Positions 8,780 through 18,484 of a DNA stretch of 64,000 bases are shown here, in pieces. The translations under genes were made by a program, and so were the position numbers. Origin of the DNA: Limnohabitans sp. DM1. GTDB lineage: Bacteria > Pseudomonadota > Gammaproteobacteria > Burkholderiales > Burkholderiaceae_C. Under the pieces are notes generated by a model. It was given only the letters and a program-made list of their open reading frames with translations, was not told the DNA's origin and made no database searches. The stretch is taken from contig NZ_CXOO01000033.1 of NCBI RefSeq assembly GCF_001269385.1, positions 29,346 to 93,345 on the forward strand, given 5' to 3'. The stretch's first letter is position 1, and each line of letters begins with the position of its first letter.

Positions 8780-9202
8780 GTGAAGTTCAGAAAAACCCAA
8801 GGCTCTCCCGAGCCCGAAATCAACCTTGTCCCCTTCATTGATTTGCTGCTGGTGATCCTGATTTTCCTGATGCTGACCACCACCTGGTCACGCCTGACGG
8901 AGATCAACCTCACCTTGCCGGTGGCCGACGCGCAAAAGCAGACCGAGCGCCCACGTCACATCATCCTGACGGTCACCTCTCAGGGGCAATACGCCGTCAA
9001 CAAATCGCCTGTGGGCGGGACGTCGGTGAGCGCCCTGGCTGCAGTGCTGACCCCTATGGCGGCCAAAGACGTGACCTTGATCATCAGCGCCGATGCCTCG
9101 GCCACGCACCAGGCGGTCGTCAACGCCATGGAAGCGGCGCGCCGCAGCGGCTTGTCGCAAATCACTTTCGCCACCCAGTCGGCCGAAGTGCCCGGATCCT
9201 GA
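8780..9202 (+). CDS. exbD: Biopolymer transporter ExbD/TolR family
   Basis: 140 residues. The conserved start EINLVPFIDLLLVILIFLMLTTT carries the membrane helix, with the functional aspartate in PFIDLLL. A periplasmic domain follows. It forms the stator with the ExbB encoded immediately upstream. The start is GTG at 8780. lpxK begins 7 bp after the stop, so exbB-exbD-lpxK-ycaR-kdsB probably form one transcription unit, an arrangement known from Burkholderiales. Confidence 0.9.
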   Translation: MKFRKTQGSPEPEINLVPFIDLLLVILIFLMLTTTWSRLTEINLTLPVADAQKQTERPRHIILTVTSQGQYAVNKSPVGGTSVSALAAVLTPMAAKDVTLIISADASATHQAVVNAMEAARRSGLSQITFATQSAEVPGS

Positions 9203-9208
9203 GCGGCC

Positions 9209-10207
9209 ATGTCGCCCAGCGCCTTCCTCCACCAGCATTTGCCCCAAGTCTGGTTGCAGCGCGGTTTGGTCGCCAGGCTCTTGCTGCCAGTGGCCTGGGC
9301 CTATGGTGCTCTGGTGGCGCTGCGCAGCTGGGCCTATGGCGCGAGCCTCTTCAAATCCGAGCGCGTACCAGCGCTGGTCATCGTGGTGGGCAATGTGGTG
9401 GCGGGCGGCGCAGGCAAAACCCCCACGACCATCGCCTTGGTCAAGCACCTGCAGTCGCAAGGCCTGGGGGTCGGGGTGATTTCTCGCGGCCATGGGCGAA
9501 AGAACCGTGACACCCGGCCTGTGGCGCTGAACAGCCTGCCCCAGGACGTGGGGGACGAACCCCTGTTGATTCACCAAGCCACCGGCGTGCCCCTGTGGGT
9601 GGGGGCCGCGCGGGCCGATGCCGCCAAAGCGCTGCTGCAAGCCCACCCCGAGGTGCGCATCATCGTCTGCGACGATGGCCTGCAGCACCTGGCGCTGGCA
9701 CGGGACATTGAAATTTGCGTGATGGACGAACGCGGCGTGGGCAATGGATGGCTGCTGCCTGCAGGCCCCCTGCGTGAGCCATGGCCGCGCACGGTGGATG
9801 TACTGCTGCACACTGGCGCATCGGGCGCGACGGGTGGGTTTCAGGCCCGCAGGCAGTTGGCCTCGCATGCCCGCACGGCCTATGGCCGCCTTGTGCCGCT
9901 GCAAGACTTGAAACACCAGGCCGTTGACGCCGTGGCGGGCCTGGCCCGGCCTCAGGCGTTTTTTGACATGCTCAGGCAGTCTGGCCTGACTTTGGCACAA
10001 ACCACCGCCTTGCCCGATCACCATGACTATGCGCAGTGGCATCCATCCAACACAGACAAGCCCCTGCTCTGCACCGAAAAAGATGCCGCCAAGCTGTGGC
10101 CGCACGCACCGCATGCACTGGCCGTGCCTCTGCAACTGACGCCCGAAGAGGGTTTCTGGCAGGCCCTGGACGCCCTCATCGCGCAAAAAATGCAGGCCCA
10201 CGCCTGA
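9209..10207 (+). CDS. lpxK: Tetraacyldisaccharide 4'-kinase
   Basis: 332 residues. LpxK phosphorylates the 4' position of the lipid A disaccharide at the inner face of the cytoplasmic membrane. An N-terminal hydrophobic stretch ([16 protein letters not shown]) anchors it. A Walker A-type loop ([13 protein letters not shown], residues about 60-72) and the downstream ISRGHGRK and [13 protein letters not shown] segments are standard for the family. It lies in an operon with exbBD and the KDO gene kdsB, in keeping with lipopolysaccharide synthesis. Confidence 0.95.
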   Translation: MSPSAFLHQHLPQVWLQRGLVARLLLPVAWAYGALVALRSWAYGASLFKSERVPALVIVVGNVVAGGAGKTPTTIALVKHLQSQGLGVGVISRGHGRKNRDTRPVALNSLPQDVGDEPLLIHQATGVPLWVGAARADAAKALLQAHPEVRIIVCDDGLQHLALARDIEICVMDERGVGNGWLLPAGPLREPWPRTVDVLLHTGASGATGGFQARRQLASHARTAYGRLVPLQDLKHQAVDAVAGLARPQAFFDMLRQSGLTLAQTTALPDHHDYAQWHPSNTDKPLLCTEKDAAKLWPHAPHALAVPLQLTPEEGFWQALDALIAQKMQAHA

Positions 10208-10259
10208 CTTGGGCTGGCGCAAGAGATGCCCCCCCGCCTGCGCCCGGTATCATCGGATC

Positions 10260-10466
10260 ATGGACACCAAATTGCTTGAACTGCTGGTTTGCCCGGTCAC
10301 CAAGGGCCCCCTCAACTATGACCGCGAACGTCAGGAACTGCTCTCGCGCAGTGCCCGGCTGGCCTATCCCGTGCGCAACGGCATCCCGATCCTGCTGGAA
10401 AACGAAGCCCGCACCCTGAGCGATGAAGAAATCGACAAACTCGCCGCCCTGCGTCCTGCACTCTGA
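10260..10466 (+). CDS. ycaR: Trm112/YcaR family small protein
   Basis: 68 residues beginning [18 protein letters not shown]. The N-terminal CP-x-x-KG of the Trm112/UPF0434 family is present, while the later zinc-ligand cysteines are missing, as in many bacterial homologues. The family includes activators of methyltransferases, but the bacterial protein has no settled function. It is regularly found between lpxK and kdsB, as here. The ATG at 10260 is chosen over upstream non-ATG starts because the conserved domain begins there. Confidence 0.9.
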   Translation: MDTKLLELLVCPVTKGPLNYDRERQELLSRSARLAYPVRNGIPILLENEARTLSDEEIDKLAALRPAL

Positions 10467-10475
10467 GCCCCGCCC

Positions 10476-11252
10476 ATGAGCACATCTGCTTCCAAGGGCT
10501 TCACGGTCCTGATTCCGGCGCGCATGGCTTCGAGCCGCCTGCCCAACAAACCCATCGCCGACATTGCAGGCACCCCCATGGTGGTGCGCGTGGCGCAAAG
10601 AGCGCTGCAGTCGCAGGCCAGCCGTGTGGTGGTGGCCGCCGATGATGCACGCATCGTTCAGGCCTGCCAGGCGCACGGCATTGAAGCCCTGCTGACCCGC
10701 CAGGACCACGTCAGCGGCAGCGACCGCCTGGCCGAAGCTTGCCAACTGCTGGGTCTGCCCGATGACGCCGTGGTGGTCAATGTGCAGGGCGACGAGCCCG
10801 TGATTCCCCCGGCACTCATCAACGAGGTGGCCCGCCTGCTGAGCGAACGCCCTGACGCCAGCATGAGCACAGCGGCCCACGCCATCAGCACGCTGCAGGA
10901 ATTCACCAACCCCAATGTGGTCAAAGTGGTCATGGATGCGCGCCAGATGGCCCTGTATTTCAGCCGTGCCCCCATTCCCTGGTGGCGTGACGGACAGTCG
11001 GGCACGTCCTTCAGTGCCCTGCCCAGCCCCGCTCCGCTGCGCCACATCGGCATTTACGGCTACCGTGCCGGGTTTCTGGCCCTGTTTCCGCAACTGCCGC
11101 CCGCCCCCATCGAAACCCTGGAGTCACTCGAACAATTGCGCGCCCTGTGGCACGGTCACCGCATCGCGGTGCATGTCACAAACGAAGCGCCCGGCCCTGG
11201 CGTAGACACCCCCGAAGACCTCCAACGCGTGCGCCAACTGCTGGCTCGCTGA
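10476..11252 (+). CDS. kdsB: 3-deoxy-manno-octulosonate cytidylyltransferase
   Basis: 258 residues. KdsB activates KDO with CTP to form CMP-KDO for the lipopolysaccharide inner core. Diagnostic segments are the N-terminal nucleotide loop [16 protein letters not shown], the central [11 protein letters not shown], and [12 protein letters not shown]. It starts 9 bp after ycaR and ends the lpxK-ycaR-kdsB run. adk follows after a gap of about 110 bp that can hold its own promoter. Confidence 0.95.
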   Translation: MSTSASKGFTVLIPARMASSRLPNKPIADIAGTPMVVRVAQRALQSQASRVVVAADDARIVQACQAHGIEALLTRQDHVSGSDRLAEACQLLGLPDDAVVVNVQGDEPVIPPALINEVARLLSERPDASMSTAAHAISTLQEFTNPNVVKVVMDARQMALYFSRAPIPWWRDGQSGTSFSALPSPAPLRHIGIYGYRAGFLALFPQLPPAPIETLESLEQLRALWHGHRIAVHVTNEAPGPGVDTPEDLQRVRQLLAR

Positions 11253-11356
11253 TCCTCCCAACGGGCAGACCAGGACCGTAAGCCTGCTTAGAGCCAAGCG
11301 TGATATTCTCAAATGAGCTGTCAGGCTTGCCTGAACGAAACGATTTCAAACGATAA

Positions 11357-12022
<666 letters not shown>

Positions 12023-12051
12023 TTTTTTTTCGGCGCCTCAGCCCAACCAAA

Positions 12052-12074
12052 AAGCCCCGCTGTGCGGGGCTTTG
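12052..12074. terminator. Bidirectional terminator between convergent adk and asparaginase gene
   Basis: AAGCCCCGC and GCGGGGCTT pair around a TGT loop. The T-run is longer on the minus strand, so it serves the asparaginase gene best. It may also stop adk transcription. Confidence 0.8.
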
Positions 12075-12086
12075 TGGTTTCTGGCC

Positions 12087-13052
12087 TCACTTCATCAAAT
12101 CCAGCATCAGGCTGATCCGCGCCTTGTAAACATTGAGCCCCAAGGGCGCCGTCTGCAACGCTGCGGCTTGACCCACGATTTGGCCTTCTTCGCAGCGGGT
12201 GGTCAGGCGCAAGGCCACGCCTTGCGCTTGCGCTTGAGCCAGTGCGTTCAACAGATCTTGGTGCACCGTGCCATTGCCCGTGCCCGCCACCACCAAGCCC
12301 TTCACACCAGCGGCCACCAAGGCATGCACCTGGCGCGCATCGGCGCCCGCGTGGCTGTGCAGCACCGCCACCCAGGGCCAGTCGGCGGGGGGCAGCGCCA
12401 GCGCCTGGCGGGCATGCACATGCACCACCGGCCAGCTGCCGGGGTCGGCCCAGCGCACACGGCCTTGTTCAATCCAGCCACGCGGACCGGCTTCACCCGA
12501 GTTGAAGGCATCGAGCCGGTAAGGGTGGATTTTTTCCACATCGCGGGCGCTGTGGATGCGGCCGGCGCAGACAACCAGAACGTCCCGCGCCATCGGGTCA
12601 AGGACCACGGCCATGGCGTCCAGCAGGTTTTGCGGGCCGTCCGGCGCCAGGGCTGTGGCCGGGCGCATGGCGCAGGTCAGCACCACCGGCTTGGTACTGT
12701 GCAGCACCTGTTGCAAAAACCAGGCGGTTTCTTCGAGCGTGTCGGTGCCGTGGGTGATGACAAGGCCGCCCACATCAGGCTGGGCCAGCCAGTGGATGCA
12801 GCGCTGCGCCAGGGTTTGCCAGGTGGCGTGGTCCATGTCCTTGCTGTCGAGCTGGGCCACCTGTTCCCCCACCAGGGTGGCGCCTTGCAGCGTGTCATTC
12901 AGGCCAGGAACAGCATCCAGCAGGTGCTGCACACCCAGCTGTCCGGCGGTGTAGCCGGTGTGGTCACTGGCACTGGCTGCGGTTCCAGCAATGGTGCCGC
13001 CTGTTCCCAAAACCACAATTTTTCCGATTTTTTTTGCCTCAAACACTTGCAC
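12087..13052 (-). CDS. L-asparaginase (type I/II family)
   Basis: 321 residues. It hydrolyses asparagine to aspartate and ammonia. Both active-site threonine motifs are visible: GTGGTIAGTA at residues 16-25 and ITHGTDTLEETA near residue 100. No signal peptide is evident, so a cytoplasmic location is likely. The start is a GTG at 13052. A second in-frame GTG two codons later is better placed for the AAGG upstream, so the true start may be 13046. It is divergent from lexA, and the LexA boxes lie between the two genes. Confidence 0.88.
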   Translation of the reverse strand: MQVFEAKKIGKIVVLGTGGTIAGTAASASDHTGYTAGQLGVQHLLDAVPGLNDTLQGATLVGEQVAQLDSKDMDHATWQTLAQRCIHWLAQPDVGGLVITHGTDTLEETAWFLQQVLHSTKPVVLTCAMRPATALAPDGPQNLLDAMAVVLDPMARDVLVVCAGRIHSARDVEKIHPYRLDAFNSGEAGPRGWIEQGRVRWADPGSWPVVHVHARQALALPPADWPWVAVLHSHAGADARQVHALVAAGVKGLVVAGTGNGTVHQDLLNALAQAQAQGVALRLTTRCEEGQIVGQAAALQTAPLGLNVYKARISLMLDLMK

Positions 13053-13063
13053 AGCCTTAAAAA

Positions 13064-13079
13064 CTGGTTAAAAATACAG
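13064..13079 (+). promoter_or_regulatory. LexA (SOS) box 1
   Basis: CTGGTTAAAAATACAG fits CTG-N10-CAG with one departure from the palindromic CTGT-N8-ACAG consensus. It is upstream of lexA, as expected for autoregulation, and within 25 bp of the divergent asparaginase start. Confidence 0.85.
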
Positions 13080-13082
13080 TAA

Positions 13083-13098
13083 CTGGATGAAAAAACAG
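13083..13098 (+). promoter_or_regulatory. LexA (SOS) box 2
   Basis: CTGGATGAAAAAACAG is a second CTG-N10-CAG site, 19 bp on from the first (about two helix turns). Tandem boxes before lexA are known in Gammaproteobacteria and allow cooperative self-repression. Confidence 0.85.
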
Positions 13099-13126
13099 CC
13101 ATCCAATCCTTCACAAGGAGACCGCC

Positions 13127-13798
13127 ATGATCTACAGCCCCAAACTCACCGCCCGGCAGCAAGAAATTCTGGAACTGATCCAGAACACCATCGCCAACAC
13201 CGGTGCGCCTCCCACACGTGCCGAAATCGCCAGTGTGCTGGGCTTCAAGTCGGCCAACGCGGCAGAAGAACACCTCAAGGCCCTGGCCCGCAAAGGCGCC
13301 ATCGAACTGGTCAGCGGCACCTCACGCGGCATCCGCCTCAAAGGCAGCACACGCAGCAATTTGCGCGCCCCCTCCGATCTGTTCAGCCTGACCCTGCCCG
13401 GCCTTGGCCAGCTTAGTTTGCCACTGGTGGGACGTGTGGCAGCCGGTTCGCCCATTCTGGCGCAAGAACATGTCGACCGAACCTACCAGGTCGAAAGCAG
13501 CCTGTTCACTGAGCAACCCGACTACCTGCTGCGTGTGCGCGGCATGTCCATGCGCGATGCAGGCATCATGGACGGCGACCTGCTGGCCGTCAAATCCACC
13601 AAAGACGTGCGCAACGGCCAGATTGTGGTGGCCCGCCTGGGTGATGAAGTTACCGTGAAGCGCCTGCGCAAAACCGCCACCGGCATCGAGTTGCTGCCCG
13701 AAAACCCAGACTACCAAACCATTGTGGTCAACCCCGAAGAGCCTTTCGACATCGAAGGCCTGGCCGTGGGCCTGATCCGCAACACCTTGCTCATGTAA
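13127..13798 (+). CDS. lexA: LexA repressor
   Basis: 223 residues. The N-terminal winged HTH spans about 1-70 ([26 protein letters not shown]). The self-cleavage Ala-Gly bond lies in GRVAAGSP. The catalytic Ser is in [10 protein letters not shown] and the Lys in EVTVKRL. It represses SOS genes and cuts itself when RecA filaments form. AAGGAGA precedes the ATG. Two tandem SOS boxes at 13064-13098 indicate autoregulation. xseA, a repair nuclease gene, is nearby but has no visible box. Confidence 0.97.
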   Translation: MIYSPKLTARQQEILELIQNTIANTGAPPTRAEIASVLGFKSANAAEEHLKALARKGAIELVSGTSRGIRLKGSTRSNLRAPSDLFSLTLPGLGQLSLPLVGRVAAGSPILAQEHVDRTYQVESSLFTEQPDYLLRVRGMSMRDAGIMDGDLLAVKSTKDVRNGQIVVARLGDEVTVKRLRKTATGIELLPENPDYQTIVVNPEEPFDIEGLAVGLIRNTLLM

Positions 13799-13804
13799 AT
13801 CCCC

Positions 13805-13864
13805 GCTTTTTGCACCAGGTGGCGGGCGCAGACAAATCACTTTGTCGGCCCTGGTGCAAAAAGC
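13805..13864. repeat. 15-bp perfect inverted repeat after lexA
   Basis: GCTTTTTGCACCAGG (13805-13819) is exactly reverse-complementary to 13850-13864, with a 30-base spacer. It begins 6 bp after the lexA stop. The long spacer makes it an atypical terminator. It could be a transcript end, a protein site or the ends of a small element. Confidence 0.7.
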
Positions 13865-14380
13865 TTTCTTTGCAATCCTGCCTGTGTCCAACCTCCACTT
13901 TTTGAAAGGTTTCACATGGGAATCGCTCTGCTTGCTTTTTCGGGTCTTTTTCAAGGCGTTTCTGCTTTCCAACGACGCACATCGGTGGCCATCACAGGGC
14001 CGTTAAGCTCCACCCGCTTGCGCCCCACATGGCCCAGTCGCTACGCCAAATGCGCACCTTCGACCAACGTGCCCATGTCGCGAACAGCTTTACCTGCTGC
14101 AGCACCGGCCATGCCTGCCGCTCGACCTTTGCGGGTGACGCGCTTGACTGAATCAGATCACCGAATTTCTGGTGCCGGGCGCATGGTCATTTCGGGTCGC
14201 ATGGCCGATGTCTGCGCCGAATTAGATAGATTGGCAGCCATAGAAGCCATGTCAACGCCCCACTGAAATGGCTGTGCAGAGCACGGCCAGGCCTGTCTCT
14301 GGCCTCCCACTGGCATCACAAAGTATCGAAAATTCATTCACATCCACCTGATCTGCGCCTTGGCAAGGCACAATCAGGGA
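13865..14380. other. Non-coding or decayed region downstream of lexA
   Basis: About 500 bp without a recognisable gene. An open frame of 116 codons exists on the plus strand (13916-14266), but it looks like no family I know. The minus strand carries short protein-like stretches broken by stops. A decayed gene is possible but not shown. Confidence 0.4.
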
Positions 14381-15388
14381 ATGAATATTGTGATCCTCGA
14401 CGACTATCAGGATGCCGTGCGCAAACTCGACTGCGCCAGCAAGCTCGAGAGCTATCCCGCCAAGGTCTACACCAACACCGTCAAGGGCATTGGGCAATTG
14501 TCCGTTCGACTCAGGGATGCAGACATCATTGTGCTCATCCGTGAACGCACCCAACTGACCAAGGCCCTGATTGAAAAGCTCCCCCGTTTGAAGCTAATCT
14601 CTCAAACGGGTCGCGCGGGCAGTCACATTGATCTGGCCGCTTGCACAGAACGCGGCATTGCGGTGGCAGAAGGCGTGGGTTCTCCCGTCGCACCAGCCGA
14701 GCTGACTTGGGCCTTGATCATGGCCGCTTCGCGGCGACTGCCCCAATACATCAGCAGCCTCAAACACGGCGCTTGGCAGCAGTCCGGACTCAAATCAAGT
14801 TCCATGCCGCCCAATTTTTGCCTGGGTACTGTCCTCAAAGGCCGGACGTTGGGCATCTGGGGTTATGGCCGCATTGGCCAGCTGGTTGCCGCTTACGGCA
14901 AAGCATTTGGCATGGAGGTGCACATCTGGGGCAGCGATGAATCACGAATACGCGCCGTGCGGGATGGTTATCAGGCCGCCACCAGTCGCGAATCATTTTT
15001 TGCAGAGGCTGATGTGCTGAGCATTCACTTGCGTCTGAACGAAGCCACTGAAGGCGTCGTGCGATCAGAAGACTTGGGGCGCATGAAACCCACGGCCCTG
15101 TTTGTGAACACCTCGCGTGCAGAGTTAGTCGAAGCCAATGCCCTCATTGGCGCCTTAAACCGAAGTCGCCCCGGCATGGCCGCCATTGACGTGTTTGAAT
15201 CCGAGCCCATTTTGCAAGGCACGGCTTTACTGCGGCTGGAAAACTGCATTTGCACACCACACATTGGCTATGTTGAAAAAGACAGCTACGAGATGTATTT
15301 GGGCGCGGCCTTTGACAATGTGTTGAACTACATCAAAGGCACGCCGACCAACATCGTCAATCCCGGTGCCTTGCAAGTGCGGCGCTGA
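14381..15388 (+). CDS. D-2-hydroxyacid dehydrogenase family protein
   Basis: 335 residues of the NAD-dependent D-isomer 2-hydroxyacid dehydrogenase family (SerA/GyaR/LdhA relatives). The NAD-binding loop is GIWGYGRIGQ (about 155-164). The catalytic Arg is in VNTSRAELV, the Glu in FESEP, and the His in CTPHIGYV. The usual reaction is reduction of a 2-keto acid or its reverse, but the substrate is not predictable. The ATG at 14381 is chosen because it opens the domain (MNIVILDDYQ) after an AGGGA site. It stands alone. Confidence 0.88.
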   Translation: MNIVILDDYQDAVRKLDCASKLESYPAKVYTNTVKGIGQLSVRLRDADIIVLIRERTQLTKALIEKLPRLKLISQTGRAGSHIDLAACTERGIAVAEGVGSPVAPAELTWALIMAASRRLPQYISSLKHGAWQQSGLKSSSMPPNFCLGTVLKGRTLGIWGYGRIGQLVAAYGKAFGMEVHIWGSDESRIRAVRDGYQAATSRESFFAEADVLSIHLRLNEATEGVVRSEDLGRMKPTALFVNTSRAELVEANALIGALNRSRPGMAAIDVFESEPILQGTALLRLENCICTPHIGYVEKDSYEMYLGAAFDNVLNYIKGTPTNIVNPGALQVRR

Positions 15389-15549
15389 AGGTGAGGCCTG
15401 CCCCGGCATCTTCACCTAGCCAAGGTCTGCCATCGGTCTTGTGGCCCATGATGTTTGGCAATGTGTTCATTGGCATGATAATCGCCTCCGGCATATTGAA
15501 CGACGTCATCGCCTCTTTGAACGTCTCGGTGGCCGAGGCCGGGTAACTT

Positions 15550-15724
15550 ATTGATCCGGCCCTTTGAAGTCTGAAGGGTGACTTCAATCTTGCACCTTGT
15601 GGGAGCTAGCCCTGCTGGCGATCAGACGCTTTTGGAGCACAGGCTTTTCGCTTGGCTGGCAAGCTCCCACAAAATCCTCACAACGGGCAACACACGGCTC
15701 AGGCTTCATCGGGCCGAATCTATA
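15550..15724 (+). repeat. Dispersed 175-bp repeat, copy B
   Basis: Same element as 31729-31902 and the inverted copy at 3675-3849. Here its right end runs straight into the MFS pseudogene. It supplies the only ATG of that frame and replaces the gene's true 5' end. Confidence 0.9.
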
Positions 15725-16755
15725 TCTCCGTATGTGCCTTGGTCGTTTGCCTGGGCGCCCCATTTCTGGCGGCTTGGGTGGCCGGGTGGGACCGCAAAAA
15801 ACTCCTCAGCTGGAGCCTGGTCTGGTACGGGCTGTGGCATGCCCTGGCGGCTTTGGCCCCCGGTTTTTCGAGTTTGCTGGCCTGTCGCGTGCTGGCCATG
15901 CTGGCAGCCGCCGTTTTTACACCCCAAGCGGCTTCGTGCATTGCCCTGCTGGTGCATGAGCATCAGCGCGGCCGGGCCATCACTTTCGTGTTTTTGGGAT
16001 GGTCGGTGACATCGGTGAACGGCAGCCCCCTCGGGGCCTGGATTGGCGGCGTCTGGGGTTGGCGCTGGTCCATGGCGCTCATTGCCGCATTGCCGCTGTT
16101 GGGCGCAGCTTGGCTGTGGCGCCACATGCCCGAGCGGGTGGTGCCGACCGCCCTGTCGGCCGCTGCCTGGCTGCAGACTTTGTCATCGCGCCCTTTGATG
16201 GTCACGCTCAGCGTGACGGTGATGTCTGGGGCGGGTCAAATCATTTTGTTCAGTTACCTGGCGCCTTACGTGACCGAGAGATTTGCCACCAGCCCGGGGT
16301 AGCTCAGCGCCATGCTGCTGGGCTATGGGGCCATGGGATTTGTGGGCAATGCCTTGCTGTCGCGCCACATTGAGCGGGAGGGCGCCTCCCGCGCTGTATT
16401 CATGGCCCTGATGAGCATTGCCATCGGCATGTTGCTGACACCCTAGACCACCCACTGGATCGCCATGGGCCTGGCCCTGCTGCCTTGGGGTTGGGGCGTC
16501 TTTGCGTCCAATTCGGCCCAACAGGCCCGTCTGGTCGTGCAAGCGCCTTGGTTGGCCTCGGCATCCGTCGCCTTGAACACCTCGGCCATCTACGCAGGGC
16601 AGGCGCTGGGAGCGACTGTTGGCGCTGCCGTGATCGTTCACCAAGATTTGACCGCGCTGCCACATTTCAGCCTGATCGGCATGATGCTGGCCCTGGGTCT
16701 GAGCGCACTGGCCACGCGTTACGCCCGGCTTCACCCGCTACCGCGCCCCGTCTGA
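15652..16755 (+). pseudogene. MFS transporter pseudogene, 5' end replaced, two in-frame TAG codons
   Basis: One continuous frame carries a major facilitator of the sugar-efflux/AraJ type. Typical segments are SLLACRVLAMLAAAVFTPQA, WSMALIAALPLLGAAWLWRH and LPWGWGVFASNSAQQARLV. The first membrane helix is missing because codons before about 15720 come from repeat copy B. TAG codons interrupt the frame at 16300 and 16444, where relatives probably have Gln or another residue. Everything after 16444 is intact up to the TGA at 16755. The gene is almost certainly non-functional unless amber codons are read through. Confidence 0.85.
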
Positions 16756-16873
16756 GGCCTGAATCTGAGGCGATAATGCCCTGTTACTTGCCGGTTACCG
16801 CCTTGGGCACCTGAAAGTAATCCCCGTGCTTTTCGCAACTGGTCTTTTGGACCATGACTTTTCATTTTTCGAC

Positions 16874-18394
16874 ATGACCCTTGCATTTTCCAAAGTCGCC
16901 ATCATCGGCGCCGGCGCCATGGGCCGAGGCATCGCCCAAATCGCCGCGCAAGCAGGCAGCCAGGTCTGGCTGTATGACACACAAGCCGAAGCCATTCAAA
17001 AAGCGCGCGATGCCGTGTTCCAGCAATGGGACAAGTTGCAGGAAAAAGGGCGCCTGACAGCAGAAGCCGTGGCGGGCCACAAAAGCCGCCTGCTGGGCGC
17101 CACCAGCCTGCAAGACCTGGCCGAATGCGAGCTGGTCGTCGAAGCCATTGTTGAAAAGCTCGAGATCAAGAAAAGCTTGTTCACCGAACTCGAAAAAGTG
17201 CTGACCCCCACGGCCGTGCTGGTAACCAACACCTCGTCATTGTCTGTGACCGCCATTGCCGCCGCCTTGCAGCGCCCCGCCCAGTTTGCGGGCTACCACT
17301 TCTTCAACCCCGTGCCCCTCATGAAGGTGGTCGAGGTGATCGCGGGCCTCAAAACCGATCCGGCTGTGTGTGAGCGGCTGACCGAGTTTGCCCGCCAGAT
17401 GGGCCACACGCCCGTGCAAGCGCAGGACACGCCCGGCTTCATCGTCAACCACGCGGGCCGCGGCTATGGCACCGAAGCCCTGCGCATCGTGAGCGAAGGC
17501 GTGGCCGATTTCGCGACGATTGACCGCATCCTTCGCGACCAGGTCGGCTTCAAACTCGGCCCCTTCGAGCTGTTTGACCTGACGGCTTTGGACGTGTCGC
17601 ACCACGTTATCGAAGCGATTTACCACCAGTACTATGAAGAGCCGCGCTACCGGCCCAACGTCATCACCGCACAGCGTCTGGCCGGTGGCGTGGTGGGCAA
17701 AAAGGTCGGCGAAGGCTTCTACAAATACGTGGACGGCGCAGCGCAAGTGCCCGCCGAACCACCCGTGCCCGTGGTGGAAAACATCCCGCCCGTCTGGGTC
17801 TCGCCCCGCGCCACCCGCCGCATGGAGCTGCTGCAACTGCTCAAGGACCTGGGCGCGAAAATCGAAACCGGCGCATCGCCTTCACCCGAAGCACTGACCC
17901 TCGTGGCCCCGCTGGGTTTTGACATCACCACCGTGGCCGTGGTTGAGCGCCTGGACCCGGCCCGCACCGTGGGCATTGACATGCTGTTTGTGGATGCGTC
18001 TACCAAACGCCGTGTGCTCGCCACCAACCCCGCCACGCGCGCCGACATGCGCGATGCGGCCCATGCCCTGTTTGCCCGCGACGGCAAGGCGGTGTCGGTG
18101 ATCCGGGACGGCGGCGGCTTTGTCACGCAGCGCGTGGTTGCAACAATAGTCAACATCGCCTCCGACATTTGCCAGCAGCGCATCTGCAGCCCACAAGACC
18201 TGGAGACCGCCGTCACCTTGGGCCTGGCCTACCCCATGGGCCCACTGGCCATGGGCAACCGACTGGGACCGGACAGCATCCTGGAAGTCTTGTTCAACCT
18301 GCAAACCGTTTATGGTGACCCCCGTTATCGCCCCAGCCCCTGGTTGCGCCGCCGGGGTGCGATTGGCCTGTCCTTGATGCACACGGAAGAATAA
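16874..18394 (+). CDS. 3-hydroxyacyl-CoA dehydrogenase (PaaH/PaaC type)
   Basis: 506 residues, the long form with an NAD-binding domain (GAGAMGRGIAQIAAQAG, residues 8-24) and a 3-hydroxyacyl-CoA dehydrogenase C-domain. A second reduced Rossmann-like/C-domain unit follows (about 310-506). The catalytic HFFNPVP segment is present. The enzyme oxidises 3-hydroxyacyl-CoA to 3-ketoacyl-CoA, and close relatives act in phenylacetate degradation. The start at 16874 opens the Rossmann fold. It is followed by tandem hairpins and an enoyl-CoA hydratase, which fits a beta-oxidation-like unit. No other paa genes are in the window. Confidence 0.88.
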   Translation: MTLAFSKVAIIGAGAMGRGIAQIAAQAGSQVWLYDTQAEAIQKARDAVFQQWDKLQEKGRLTAEAVAGHKSRLLGATSLQDLAECELVVEAIVEKLEIKKSLFTELEKVLTPTAVLVTNTSSLSVTAIAAALQRPAQFAGYHFFNPVPLMKVVEVIAGLKTDPAVCERLTEFARQMGHTPVQAQDTPGFIVNHAGRGYGTEALRIVSEGVADFATIDRILRDQVGFKLGPFELFDLTALDVSHHVIEAIYHQYYEEPRYRPNVITAQRLAGGVVGKKVGEGFYKYVDGAAQVPAEPPVPVVENIPPVWVSPRATRRMELLQLLKDLGAKIETGASPSPEALTLVAPLGFDITTVAVVERLDPARTVGIDMLFVDASTKRRVLATNPATRADMRDAAHALFARDGKAVSVIRDGGGFVTQRVVATIVNIASDICQQRICSPQDLETAVTLGLAYPMGPLAMGNRLGPDSILEVLFNLQTVYGDPRYRPSPWLRRRGAIGLSLMHTEE

Positions 18395-18403
18395 TGACTT
18401 TGC

Positions 18404-18468
18404 GGGACAGATCTTCGGCTCTGTCCCCATCTGAATGGCTTTGCGGGACAGATCTTTAGCTCTGTCCC
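18404..18468. repeat. Tandem duplicated hairpin (two copies)
   Basis: GGGACAGA...TCTGTCCC occurs at 18404-18427 and again at 18445-18468, within a 41-bp tandem duplication that starts at TTTGCGGGACAG. Each copy forms an 8-bp stem. They sit between the dehydrogenase and hydratase genes and could act as an mRNA-stabilising or attenuating structure. Confidence 0.85.
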
Positions 18469-18484
18469 CAACTGATTAAGAAAT

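Noticed and set aside
8888..10222. 444-codon frame opposite exbD and lpxK
   Set aside because: It spans two well-identified genes on the other strand and has shadow-type composition.
13916..14266. 116-codon ORF downstream of lexA
   Set aside because: The protein has no recognisable fold, signal or good ribosome site. It is more likely chance or decayed sequence.
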